A stretch of DNA of 64,000 bases, taken from NCBI RefSeq assembly GCF_016919405.1, contig NZ_CP070353.1, positions 3,224,501-3,288,500 of the forward strand, read 5' to 3'. The stretch is from Ensifer sp. PDNC004 (GTDB lineage Bacteria > Pseudomonadota > Alphaproteobacteria > Rhizobiales > Rhizobiaceae). Positions 26,012 to 34,667 of this stretch are shown here, piece by piece. The stretch's first letter is position 1; every line of letters starts with the position of its first letter. A program made the translations under genes and the position numbers. The notes below the pieces were generated by a model. It was given only the letters and a program-made list of their open reading frames with translations. It had not been told where the DNA came from and searched no databases.

Positions 26012-27564
26012 CGGTGAAGATCTACATCCCGCGCGATGCGGCAGCGATCGCGCTCGGTGCCGAGAAGGTCGTAAAGGCGATGAGCGAGGCGGTCGCAGCC
26101 CGCGGCCTCGACGCCGTGATCGTGCGCAACGGCTCGCGTGGCATGCATTGGCTGGAACCCCTGGTCGAGGTGGAAACCGCCGGCGGCCGCGTGGCCTATG
26201 GCCCGGTCAAGGCGCGTGACGTGACCTCGCTGCTCGATGCCGGCCTACTCGAGGGCGGCGATCACGCACTCTGTCTCGGAAAGACCGAGGAGATCCCCTT
26301 CCTCAAGCAGCAGACGCGTCTGACCTTTGCTCGCTGCGGCATCATCGATCCGCTGTCGCTCGACGATTACCAGGCCCATGACGGGCTCGCTGGGCTGCGC
26401 AACGCCATTGCCATGGCGCCGCAGGACATCGTCGCCCAGGTGACCGAAAGCGGCCTTCGCGGTCGCGGCGGCGCGGGCTTTCCGACCGGCATCAAGTGGA
26501 AGACCGTTCTCGATGCGGTGGGTGCGCGCAAGTACATCGTCTGCAACGCCGACGAGGGCGACAGCGGCACCTTCGCCGACCGGATGATCATGGAAGGCGA
26601 TCCCTTCGTCTTGATCGAGGGCATGGCGATCGCCGGCATCGCGACCGGCGCCACCAAGGGCTTCATCTATACCCGCTCGGAATACCCGCATGCGATCGCG
26701 GCGATGGCCGCGGCGATCGAGATCGCCCGCAAGGCCGGTGTGCTCGGGCCTTCGGTGCTCGGCTCCGGCAGGGCTTTCGATATGGAAGTGCGCGAGGGCG
26801 CCGGCGCCTATGTCTGCGGCGAGGAAACGGCGCTTCTGAACAGCCTCGAAGGCAAGCGCGGCATCGTGCGCGCCAAGCCGCCGCTTCCGGCCCACAAGGG
26901 GCTGTTCGACTGTCCGACCGTGATCAACAACGTGATCTCGCTCGCCTCCGTCCCCGTCATCATGGACAAGGGCGCTGCCTATTACCGCGACTTCGGCATG
27001 GGCCGGTCGCGCGGCACGATCCCGATCCAGATCGCCGGCAACGTCAAGCATGCCGGCCTCTATGAGACCGCCTTCGGCTTGGCGCTTGGCGAGATCATCG
27101 ATCATATCGGCGGCGGCACGGCGAGCGGCCGGCCGGTGAAGGCGGTCCAGGTCGGCGGCCCGCTCGGCGCCTATTTTCCCCGTGCGCTGTTCGATACGCC
27201 GTTCGACTACGAGGCTTTTGCCGCGCGCGACGGCCTCATTGGCCATGCCGGCATCGTCGTTTTCGACGATACGGTCGACATGCTCAACCAGGCCCGTTTC
27301 GCGATGGAGTTCTGTGCGGTTGAAAGCTGCGGCAAGTGCACGCCCTGCCGCATCGGTTCGACCCGCGGTGTCGAGGTCGCCGACAAGATCGCCGCCGGCA
27401 TCGAGCCGGAGAAGAACCGCGAGTTGCTCGCCGATCTCTGCAACACGATGAAGTTCGGTTCGCTCTGTGCGCTGGGCGGTTTCACGCCCTATCCCGTCAT
27501 GAGCGCGATGACCCATTTCCCGGATGATTTTCAGCCGGCACCGCGCGTTGAAGCGGCGGAGTGA
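26008..27564 (+). CDS. fdsB: NAD-dependent formate dehydrogenase beta subunit
   Basis: A 518-residue NuoF-like flavoprotein that passes electrons to NAD+. It has an N-terminal thioredoxin-like extension (about 1-110), then GLRGRGGAGFPTGIKW and CNADEGDSGTFADR (NADH/FMN site, about 150-195). The SLBB region follows, and the C-terminal [4Fe-4S] motif is ESCGKCTPCRIGS (about 437-449). Coupled to fdsG by an ATGA overlap. Confidence 0.95.
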   Translation: MTVKIYIPRDAAAIALGAEKVVKAMSEAVAARGLDAVIVRNGSRGMHWLEPLVEVETAGGRVAYGPVKARDVTSLLDAGLLEGGDHALCLGKTEEIPFLKQQTRLTFARCGIIDPLSLDDYQAHDGLAGLRNAIAMAPQDIVAQVTESGLRGRGGAGFPTGIKWKTVLDAVGARKYIVCNADEGDSGTFADRMIMEGDPFVLIEGMAIAGIATGATKGFIYTRSEYPHAIAAMAAAIEIARKAGVLGPSVLGSGRAFDMEVREGAGAYVCGEETALLNSLEGKRGIVRAKPPLPAHKGLFDCPTVINNVISLASVPVIMDKGAAYYRDFGMGRSRGTIPIQIAGNVKHAGLYETAFGLALGEIIDHIGGGTASGRPVKAVQVGGPLGAYFPRALFDTPFDYEAFAARDGLIGHAGIVVFDDTVDMLNQARFAMEFCAVESCGKCTPCRIGSTRGVEVADKIAAGIEPEKNRELLADLCNTMKFGSLCALGGFTPYPVMSAMTHFPDDFQPAPRVEAAE

Positions 27565-27575
27565 GGAGGAAGACC

Positions 27576-30455
27576 ATGTCTCTCATTCATGAAATCGACT
27601 ACGGCACTCCTGCTTCCAAGTCCGAAAAGCTGGTGACGCTGACGATCGACGGCCGCGAGGTCACGGTGCCCGAGGGTACTTCGATCATGCGGGCGGCGAT
27701 GGATGCTGGCATCGAGGTGCCGAAGCTCTGCGCGTCGGACATGATGGATGCCTTCGGCTCCTGCCGGCTCTGTCTCGTCGAGATCAAGGGGCGCAACGGC
27801 ATGCCGGCCTCTTGCACGACGCCGGTTGCGGCCGGCATCGAGGTCTCCACCCAGACGCCCCGGCTGAAGGATGTGCGGCGCGGGGTGATGGAACTCTACA
27901 TCTCCGACCATCCGCTCGACTGTCTGACCTGTGCGGCCAACGGCGATTGCGAGTTGCAGGACATGGCCGGTGCCGTGGGCCTGCGCGACGTGCGCTACGG
28001 CTATGAGGGTGAGAACCATGTCACCGCGCGCAACAATGGCGAGATCAACGCCAAGTGGATGCCGAAAGACGATTCCAATCCCTATTTCACCTATGATCCG
28101 GCCAAATGCATCGTCTGTTCGCGTTGCGTGCGCGCCTGCGAGGAAGTGCAGGGTACCTTCGCGCTGACGATCGGCGGCCGTGGCTTCGACAGCCGCGTTT
28201 CGGCCGGCATGGCGGAAGACTTCCTGTCGTCGGAATGCGTCTCCTGCGGCGCCTGCGTGCAGGCCTGCCCGACCGCGACGCTCACCGAAAAGTCGGTGAT
28301 CGAGATCGGCCAGCCGGAGCATTCCGAGGTGACGACCTGCGCCTATTGCGGCGTCGGCTGCTCGTTCAAGGCGGAAATGCGCGGCGAAGAACTGGTGCGC
28401 ATGGTGCCTTGGAAGGACGGCCAGGCCAACCGCGGCCACTCCTGCGTCAAGGGCCGCTTCGCCTATGGCTATTCCAACCACAAGGACCGCATCCTCAACC
28501 CGATGATCCGCGAGAAGATCTCCGATCCCTGGCGCGAGGTTACCTGGGAGGAGGCCTATGCGCATGTGGCCTCCGAGTTCCGGCGGATCCAGTATCAGTA
28601 CGGCCGCGATTCCGTTGGCGGCATCACCTCGTCGCGCTGCACCAATGAAGAGACCTATCTGGTGCAGAAGCTGGTGCGCGCCGGCTTCGGCAACAACAAC
28701 GTCGACACCTGCGCTCGCGTCTGCCACTCGCCGACAGGCTACGGCCTCGGCCAGGCCTTTGGCACCTCTGCCGGCACGCAGAACTTCGATTCGGTCGAGT
28801 TCACCGACGTTGCCGTCATCATCGGCGCCAATCCGACCGATGGCCATCCGGTCTTCGGTTCGCGACTGAAGAAGCGCTTACGCGAAGGCGCCAAGCTGAT
28901 CGTCATCGATCCGCGTCGCACCGACATCGTGCGCTCGCCGCATGTGGAGGCGGCCTATCACCTGCCGCTGCAGCCCGGCACCAATGTCGCCATCTTGACC
29001 TCGATCGCCCATGTGATCGTCACTGAAGGCCTCACCAACGAGAAGTTCATCCGCGAGCGCTGCGACTGGTCGGAATACGAGGATTGGGCCGCCTTCGTCG
29101 CCGAGCCCTACCATAGCCCCGAGGCGACCGAAGCCTATACCGGCGTAACGGCCGACCTGGTGCGTGGTGCCGCAAGGCTCTACGCCACTGGCGGCAACGG
29201 CGCGATCTATTACGGTCTCGGTGTTACCGAACACAGCCAGGGCTCGACGACGGTCATGGCGATCGCCAACCTCGCCATGGTCACCGGCAACATCGGCCGG
29301 CCGGGCGTCGGCGTGAACCCGCTGCGCGGCCAGAACAACGTGCAGGGTTCCTGCGACATGGGTTCGTTCCCGCACGAACTGCCAGGCTACCGCCACATCT
29401 CCGACGATGCGACCCGCGAGACCTTCGAAAAGCTCTGGGGCGTCGAGATCTCCAACGAGCCGGGCCTGCGCATCCCCAACATGCTCGACGCTGCGGTCGA
29501 CGGCACGTTCAAGGCGCTCTACATCCAGGGCGAGGACATCCTGCAGTCCGACCCGGACACCAAGCATGTGGCCGCCGGCCTCGCCGCGATGGAATGCGTC
29601 GTCGTGCACGACCTGTTCCTGAACGAAACGGCCAACTACGCACATGTCTTCCTGCCGGGCTCGACCTTCCTCGAAAAGGACGGCACGTTCACCAATGCCG
29701 AGCGCCGCATCAACCGTGTGCGCAAGGTGATGACGCCGAAGAACGGTTATGCCGACTGGGAGGTCACGCAGAAGCTCGCTCAGGCCATGGGCCTCAACTG
29801 GAACTACCGCCATCCGTCCGAGATCATGGACGAGATCGCCGCGACGACGCCGAGCTTCGCGCTCGTCTCCTACGACTATCTCGAGAAAATGGGCTCGGTG
29901 CAGTGGCCCTGCAACGAGGCGCATCCCGAGGGTTCGCCGATCATGCATGTCGACGGCTTCGTGCGCGGCAAGGGCAAGTTCATTCGCACCGAATATGTTG
30001 CGACCGACGAACGCACCGGCCCGCGTTTCCCGCTGCTTTTGACCACCGGTCGTATCCTCAGCCAGTATAATGTCGGCGCCCAGACGCGGCGCACCGACAA
30101 CGTCGTGTGGCATGCGGAAGACCGGTTGGAGATCCATCCGCACGACGCCGAACAGCGCGGCATCCGTGATGGCGACTGGATCCGGCTCGCAAGCCGCGCC
30201 GGCGAGACGACCCTGCGTTCGCTGATCACCGATCGCGTCGCGCCCGGCGTCGTCTACACCACCTTCCACCACCCATCGACGCAGGCGAACGTCATCACGA
30301 CCGACTTCTCCGACTGGGCGACCAACTGCCCGGAATACAAGGTGACGGCGGTGCAGGTGATGCCGTCCAACGGTCCTTCGGACTGGCAGGTGGACTATGA
30401 CGAGCAGGCCCGCCAGTCGCGCCGGATTTCCGGCAAGCTGGAGGCGGCGGAGTGA
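27576..30455 (+). CDS. fdsA: NAD-dependent formate dehydrogenase alpha (catalytic) subunit
   Basis: A 959-residue molybdenum bis-MGD catalytic subunit oxidising formate to CO2. Its N-terminal half carries a chain of clusters. These are a [2Fe-2S] domain (CASDMMDAFGSCRLC), a His/Cys3 cluster (HPLDCLTCAANGDC), two ferredoxin-type [4Fe-4S] sets (CIVCSRCVRAC, CVSCGACVQAC) and the FdhF-type cluster CAYCGVGC. The active-site Mo ligand is cysteine, not selenocysteine, in CARVCHSPTG. ATG 27576 has GAGGAGGA ideally placed. A long open frame antisense to it is a codon-bias shadow. Some homologues also reduce CO2. Confidence 0.96.
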   Translation: MSLIHEIDYGTPASKSEKLVTLTIDGREVTVPEGTSIMRAAMDAGIEVPKLCASDMMDAFGSCRLCLVEIKGRNGMPASCTTPVAAGIEVSTQTPRLKDVRRGVMELYISDHPLDCLTCAANGDCELQDMAGAVGLRDVRYGYEGENHVTARNNGEINAKWMPKDDSNPYFTYDPAKCIVCSRCVRACEEVQGTFALTIGGRGFDSRVSAGMAEDFLSSECVSCGACVQACPTATLTEKSVIEIGQPEHSEVTTCAYCGVGCSFKAEMRGEELVRMVPWKDGQANRGHSCVKGRFAYGYSNHKDRILNPMIREKISDPWREVTWEEAYAHVASEFRRIQYQYGRDSVGGITSSRCTNEETYLVQKLVRAGFGNNNVDTCARVCHSPTGYGLGQAFGTSAGTQNFDSVEFTDVAVIIGANPTDGHPVFGSRLKKRLREGAKLIVIDPRRTDIVRSPHVEAAYHLPLQPGTNVAILTSIAHVIVTEGLTNEKFIRERCDWSEYEDWAAFVAEPYHSPEATEAYTGVTADLVRGAARLYATGGNGAIYYGLGVTEHSQGSTTVMAIANLAMVTGNIGRPGVGVNPLRGQNNVQGSCDMGSFPHELPGYRHISDDATRETFEKLWGVEISNEPGLRIPNMLDAAVDGTFKALYIQGEDILQSDPDTKHVAAGLAAMECVVVHDLFLNETANYAHVFLPGSTFLEKDGTFTNAERRINRVRKVMTPKNGYADWEVTQKLAQAMGLNWNYRHPSEIMDEIAATTPSFALVSYDYLEKMGSVQWPCNEAHPEGSPIMHVDGFVRGKGKFIRTEYVATDERTGPRFPLLLTTGRILSQYNVGAQTRRTDNVVWHAEDRLEIHPHDAEQRGIRDGDWIRLASRAGETTLRSLITDRVAPGVVYTTFHHPSTQANVITTDFSDWATNCPEYKVTAVQVMPSNGPSDWQVDYDEQARQSRRISGKLEAAE

Positions 30456-30476
30456 TGGCCCGCACTGCGATCGATC

Positions 30477-31316
30477 ATGGCGACGTTTAAGACATCCAAG
30501 ACCGTTCCCGAGGCCGCCCGCCGCAACGGCGCGCTTCGGGACGGTGCGCGCGCCGTGCCGGAGGAGACGCCGGTCGCTTTCAGCTATGGCGGCTCGACCC
30601 ATGCGGTGATGATGGCGACACCCGGCGATCTCGAGGATTTCGCCATCGGCTTCAGCCTGACCGAGGGCATCATTACCGATCCCGGCCAGATCGAAACGGT
30701 GGAGATCGTCTCGGAGACGGTCGCCGGCAATCTCGGCATCGACCTGCAGATCGTGCTTCAGGACGAAGAGAACGACATGCTGCGCCAGCGCCGACGGCAT
30801 ATGGCGGGGCCTGTCGGCTGCGGCCTTTGCGGCATCGAATCGATCGAGCAGGCGGTACGGCCGACGCCGGACGTTTCCCGTTCGAGATTGACACTGTCGC
30901 AGGAGGACGTGGTTTCGGCCGTGCAGCTGCTTAACGGCCAGCAGCCGCTGCATTTCGAGACGCGGGCCGTGCACGGTGCCGCTTTCTATGTGCCTGGCCG
31001 CGGGCTGATTGCGGTGCGCGAGGATGTCGGCCGCCACAATGCGCTCGACAAGTTGATCGGTGCTTCGGCACGCGCCGGTTTCAAGGGCAGCGAGGGCGCC
31101 GTCGTCGTCACCAGCCGGGTGTCCGTCGAGATGGTGCAGAAGACGGCGGTCGTTGGCAGCCCCGTGATCATTGCCATCTCGGCGCCGACGGCGCTCGCCA
31201 TCCGCACCGCCGAAGCCGCAGGCATGACGCTGATTGCGCTCGTGCGCGGCGACGAGTTCGAGATTTTCACCCATGCCGAACGCATCAAGTCCGGAGCTGC
31301 CGTCGATGTCGCATGA
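30477..31316 (+). CDS. fdsC: Formate dehydrogenase sulfurtransferase/chaperone FdsC (FdhD family)
   Basis: A 279-residue FdhD-family protein needed to sulfurate the bis-MGD cofactor before insertion into FdsA. The Cys-x-x-Cys loop GCGLCGIES (about residue 118) and REDVGRHNALDKLIG (about 182) are family hallmarks. It starts at 30477, 21 bases after fdsA, and its end overlaps fdsD. The fourth position of fdsGBACD is conserved for this gene. Confidence 0.93.
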   Translation: MATFKTSKTVPEAARRNGALRDGARAVPEETPVAFSYGGSTHAVMMATPGDLEDFAIGFSLTEGIITDPGQIETVEIVSETVAGNLGIDLQIVLQDEENDMLRQRRRHMAGPVGCGLCGIESIEQAVRPTPDVSRSRLTLSQEDVVSAVQLLNGQQPLHFETRAVHGAAFYVPGRGLIAVREDVGRHNALDKLIGASARAGFKGSEGAVVVTSRVSVEMVQKTAVVGSPVIIAISAPTALAIRTAEAAGMTLIALVRGDEFEIFTHAERIKSGAAVDVA

Positions 31317-31539
31317 CAATACCAACGCCAAGCTGATCTACATGGCGAACCAGATCGCCACCTTCTTCAAGAGCCAGCCGTCGAGCGAGGCGGCGCAGGG
31401 CGTCGCCACCCATATCAACAAGTATTGGGAGCCGCGCATGCGGCGCAAATTGTTCGAGCATATCGACAAGGGCGGCGAAGGCCTGACGCCGCTAGTGCTG
31501 GAGGCGGCCGCAAAGATCAAGCGTCCGGAAGCGGCCTAG
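31306..31539 (+). CDS. fdsD: Formate dehydrogenase delta subunit
   Basis: A 77-residue small subunit, MSHDNTNAKLIYMANQIATFF..., of the usual FdsD length, with no cofactor motif. It is thought to stabilise the holoenzyme. The ATG at 31306 overlaps the end of fdsC by 11 bases. An in-frame start at 31234 would add 24 residues lying inside fdsC and is less likely. Last gene of the operon. Confidence 0.9.
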   Translation: MSHDNTNAKLIYMANQIATFFKSQPSSEAAQGVATHINKYWEPRMRRKLFEHIDKGGEGLTPLVLEAAAKIKRPEAA

Positions 31540-31622
31540 ACTGTCTCCTTTACCCGCCAGAGCTTCTGCGCGCTCATCGACAGCCCGTTTTGCTAAGCAG
31601 GCACTCTTCCGAAAAGATTTAA

Positions 31623-31652
31623 GGGAAGGCGGCTACCGGTCGCCGCCTTCCC
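31623..31652. terminator. Hairpin after the fds operon
   Basis: GGGAAGGCGGC (31623-31633) pairs with GCCGCCTTCCC (31642-31652), an 11-bp stem with an 8-base loop, between the convergent fds operon and chemoreceptor gene. It lacks a good T-run on either strand, so terminator function is moderately likely. Confidence 0.6.
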
Positions 31653-31684
31653 CATTCCCGAGCGCGGGGTGCAGGGATGTGCGC

Positions 31685-33469
31685 TCAGAAATTCTGCCAG
31701 CCATCCGCGGCCGGTGCCGCAGCGAGGCTCGTTCGTTGGCCGCCGCGTAAGGCGCGGGCGGTGGCGTGCAGGCGTGACGGCTGCGCGCGATCTTCGATGT
31801 GGCGGTTTGCGTCGACGACCTGGGCCTGCTCGCCGTAGCGGAACTGGCGGAGCAGTTCGTGCAGCGCTTCCGCCTCGCGGGCCATGGCGTGGCTGGCTGC
31901 CGTGCTTTCCTCGACCATGGCGGCGTTCTGTTGGGTCGCCTGGTCCATCGAGTTGACCGCCTGGTTGATCTCCTTGAGACCGGTCGACTGTTCGCGGGCG
32001 GCTTCGACGATCGCCGAGACGTTGGCGTTGATCTCCTGAACCTGGACGAGGATTTCCTCGAGCGCCGCCCCGGTCTGGCCGACCAGCGACACGCCGTTCT
32101 TGACGTGCTCGGTGGAGGTGCCGATCAGCGCCTTGATGTCCTTGGCGGCACTGGCCGAACGCTGCGCCAGTTCGCGCACCTCCTGGGCGACGACGGCGAA
32201 GCCCTTGCCGGCCTCACCGGCCCGGGCCGCTTCGACGCCGGCGTTCAGCGCCAAAAGGTTCGTCTGGAAGGCGATGTCGTCGATCACGCCGATGATGTTG
32301 GAAATTTCGCGGGACGACTGTTCGATCTGGTCCATGGCGCCGATCGCGCTCTTGACCACGTTGCCGGAGCGTTCGGCGCCGGCCTTGGTCTTGGCGACCA
32401 GGCCTCCCGCCTCCTCGGCGCGGCGGCTGGAGTCCGAGACGGTCGTGGTGATCTCGTCGAGCGCTGCGGCGGTCTCTTCCACGGACGCGGCCTGCTGTTC
32501 GGTGCGTTTCGACAGGTCGTCGGCGGCGGCCCGGATTTCGCGGGCGCCGGAGGCGATGGCGCTGGCATTGTCGCCGACGGTCCGCATCGCCCCGCGCAGC
32601 TTGGCGGTCGCGTCGTTGAAGTCTGTGCGCACCGCTTCCATGCTCGGCACGAAGGGCGTGTCGAGGTTGCGCGTCAGATCGCCTTCGGCGAGCGCCCGCA
32701 GGCCGGCTCCGAGGCTGTTGATGGCGCTCATGCGTTCGCTGACATCGGTCGCGAACTTGACGACCTTGTAGACCTTGCCGCTGAAGTCGCGGATCGGGTT
32801 ATAGGCTGCCTGGATCCAGATTTCCTTGCCACCCTTGCCGTAGCGCACAAACTCGTTGGAGAAGAACTCGCCGGCGGCGAGCCGTTTCCAGAAGTCGGCA
32901 TATTCGGCGGTGCGGGCATAGTTGGGCTCGCAGAACATGCTGTGGTGCTTGCCCTGGATTTCCTGGAGGCTGTAGCCGAGCGCGGCGCAGAAGTTTTCGT
33001 TGGCGGTCAGGATCTCGCCCAATGGCGTGAACTCGATCACGGCCTGGGAGCGGGAAATCGCGTCGAGCTTGCCGGCATCTTCCGTGGCTCTCGCCTTGGC
33101 GGCGGTGATGTCGCTGGCGAACTTGACCACCTTGTAGGGCTTGCCGTTGCGAAGCACCGGGTTGTAGGTCGCCTGGATCCAGATTTCGCGGCCGCCCTTG
33201 GCGACACGCTTGTAGGCATTGACGTCGAATTCGCCGCGGCCGAGCCGGGCCCAGAAGTCGCGGTATTCCTGCGTCTGGGCGTAGTCGGCGGAGCAGAACA
33301 TGCGGTGGTGTTGGCCGACGATTTCGCTGAGGCTGTAACCAAGGGCCTGGCAGAAATTCTCATTGGCAGTCAGGATCTTGCCGGTCAGGTCGAACTGGAT
33401 GATGGCCTGCGACTTCGAGAGCGCGGCGATGATCTGGTTCGCGTCTGCAATTTTTCCGAGAGCGAACAT
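31685..33469 (-). CDS. Soluble methyl-accepting chemotaxis protein with two PAS domains
   Basis: A 594-residue cytoplasmic chemoreceptor with no membrane segment. Two PAS/PAC modules occur in tandem (about 10-120 and 132-242). Each has the pattern TANENFCxALGYSLxEIxGxHHxMFC and WIQAxYNP...KVVKFA. A HAMP-like linker follows (about 245-300). The signalling domain has the hairpin tip IIGVIDDIAFQTNLLALNAGVEAARAGE (about 383-410). The C-terminus GWQNF fits the x-W-x-x-F tether for CheR/CheB. The repeated HHxMFC-containing PAS resembles flavin or heme PAS sensors, so energy or redox sensing is likely. It resembles S. meliloti McpY from memory. A cheW gene lies upstream on the same strand. Confidence 0.93.
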   Translation of the reverse strand: MFALGKIADANQIIAALSKSQAIIQFDLTGKILTANENFCQALGYSLSEIVGQHHRMFCSADYAQTQEYRDFWARLGRGEFDVNAYKRVAKGGREIWIQATYNPVLRNGKPYKVVKFASDITAAKARATEDAGKLDAISRSQAVIEFTPLGEILTANENFCAALGYSLQEIQGKHHSMFCEPNYARTAEYADFWKRLAAGEFFSNEFVRYGKGGKEIWIQAAYNPIRDFSGKVYKVVKFATDVSERMSAINSLGAGLRALAEGDLTRNLDTPFVPSMEAVRTDFNDATAKLRGAMRTVGDNASAIASGAREIRAAADDLSKRTEQQAASVEETAAALDEITTTVSDSSRRAEEAGGLVAKTKAGAERSGNVVKSAIGAMDQIEQSSREISNIIGVIDDIAFQTNLLALNAGVEAARAGEAGKGFAVVAQEVRELAQRSASAAKDIKALIGTSTEHVKNGVSLVGQTGAALEEILVQVQEINANVSAIVEAAREQSTGLKEINQAVNSMDQATQQNAAMVEESTAASHAMAREAEALHELLRQFRYGEQAQVVDANRHIEDRAQPSRLHATARALRGGQRTSLAAAPAADGWQNF

Positions 33470-33834
33470 TGTAACCCTCTTCTCGTTTGGTGGCTCAAGC
33501 CGGGGGCTTCGTGCCTTCCTTGACAGGGCTTGCGGGGCCGAAGCGGCGCAACGCCCGGACTAAGACAAATGCCGGCCTGCCGAAAATTGTCTGGTCGTCC
33601 CACGCCGACCCGCCGGGTCAGCGATTTCGTGCTTCGTGAGGGGAGTTCGAACTGTCGGGCTTCATGCCCAAGGCGCCGTGTTTATGCAATCTAGGTTAGT
33701 GATATGACTATTAAGCATGTGTTAAAATAGCAACTATCAAATTTCAGTTGTAAGAACTCATAGGTCCCAATTTTAGTTGAATTAGTCTCTCCTGCTTTTC
33801 TAAAGTATTGCCCTCTGGCTGAGCAAATAACCAA
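33470..33834. other. AT-rich intergenic region
   Basis: About 365 bases between the chemoreceptor start and the cheW terminator. Bases 33680-33834 are strikingly AT-rich against this genome, with an inverted repeat CAACT (33731-33735) / AGTTG (33746-33750). No open frame with a ribosome binding site is seen. It may hold promoters for the chemoreceptor or an unannotated small RNA. Confidence 0.45.
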
Positions 33835-33866
33835 CAAAAAAGCCGCCCGACGAGACGTCGGACGGC
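33835..33866 (-). terminator. Terminator of cheW
   Basis: GCCGCCCGACG (33842-33852) pairs with CGTCGGACGGC (33856-33866), with one mismatch and a 3-base loop. It is followed on the minus strand by TTTTTT, immediately after the cheW stop. Confidence 0.85.
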
Positions 33867-33891
33867 CTTGAATGTCGCCTGACCTGTTGCT

Positions 33892-34371
33892 TTAGGCGGC
33901 CAGTTCCTCGACTTCTCGTTCCTTGAACATCCGGGCGAGGTTCAGGAAGCAGATCATGCCGGTTTCGTTGGCAATGATGCCTTCGGCGAAACTCTTGTCG
34001 AAGGAGGCCGTGACTTCCGGCACCGGCTGCACCTGGCTGCCCTGGACCGTGAGAATGTCCGACACGCGGTCGACGACGAGGCCGATCACCATGTTGTGCA
34101 CTTCGGCGACGACGATGGCGCTGCGCTCGTTGGCGGTGGTCGATTTCATGCCGAGCTTGTGGGCGAGGTCGATGATCGGGATCACCGTGCCGCGCAGGTT
34201 CATGACGCCGATCACTTCCGGCGGCGAATGCGGGATGGGCGTCGAGGGCGCCCAGCCGCGGATTTCACGGATCGTCGTCGTCTTGACGCAGAATTCCTGA
34301 TCGTGGAGGCGGAACGCAATGATTTCCAGCGTCTCGCCGTCGAACCCGGCCGTCCTGAGTGTGCTTGTCAT
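33892..34371 (-). CDS. cheW: Chemotaxis coupling protein CheW
   Basis: A 159-residue CheW-domain scaffold linking chemoreceptors to CheA. It carries LEIIAFRLHDQEFCVKTTTIREI (strand region, about 12-34), the conserved PPEVIGVMNLRGTVIPIIDL (about 49-68) and GLVVDRVSDIL (about 96-106). ATG 34371 has GGAAGGA six bases away. ATG 34416, with GGAG seven bases away, would add 15 residues and cannot be excluded. It is separate from the main che operon and sits next to the soluble receptor, suggesting a dedicated partner. Confidence 0.92.
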   Translation of the reverse strand: MTSTLRTAGFDGETLEIIAFRLHDQEFCVKTTTIREIRGWAPSTPIPHSPPEVIGVMNLRGTVIPIIDLAHKLGMKSTTANERSAIVVAEVHNMVIGLVVDRVSDILTVQGSQVQPVPEVTASFDKSFAEGIIANETGMICFLNLARMFKEREVEELAA

Positions 34372-34604
34372 CGAAGGTCCTTCCAGCTTTCCGGTCGACG
34401 CCTCTGGGCGCGACATCGCCAAACTCCAGATCTCTCCGCATGGCTGACGGCGCGTGAGGCGCGGCCAATGATCCGTAAAGGAGAGATCCTTCCAGTCCGC
34501 CGATTACATCCGGCAGGGCGCAGCTGCATCATGCGCGGAGGAACCGCTTTGCGCTTTGGGAAAGGACTATAGGCCGGGATTCGTTAAGACTTGCTTTTGC
34601 AAGA

Positions 34605-34641
34605 GCTTAAAGACATTGCGCCCCGGTTGAAGCCGGGGCGC
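34605..34641 (-). terminator. Terminator after ornithine aminotransferase
   Basis: A perfect 9-bp stem, GCGCCCCGG (34618-34626) with CCGGGGCGC (34633-34641), has a 6-base loop. On the minus strand it is followed by AATGTCTTTAAG, a weak T-tract. It lies 27 bases past the rocD stop. Confidence 0.7.
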
Positions 34642-34667
34642 GATTGAAGGCGCCGGAACCACGACGA

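Noticed and set aside
28878..31331. Long open frame antisense to fdsA/fdsC (about 817 codons, minus strand)
   Set aside because: It is a shadow of high-GC codon bias: no domain, no ribosome binding site, and it covers a well-supported catalytic subunit.
31799..33523. 574-codon plus-strand open frame opposite the chemoreceptor
   Set aside because: Antisense shadow without any family pattern.
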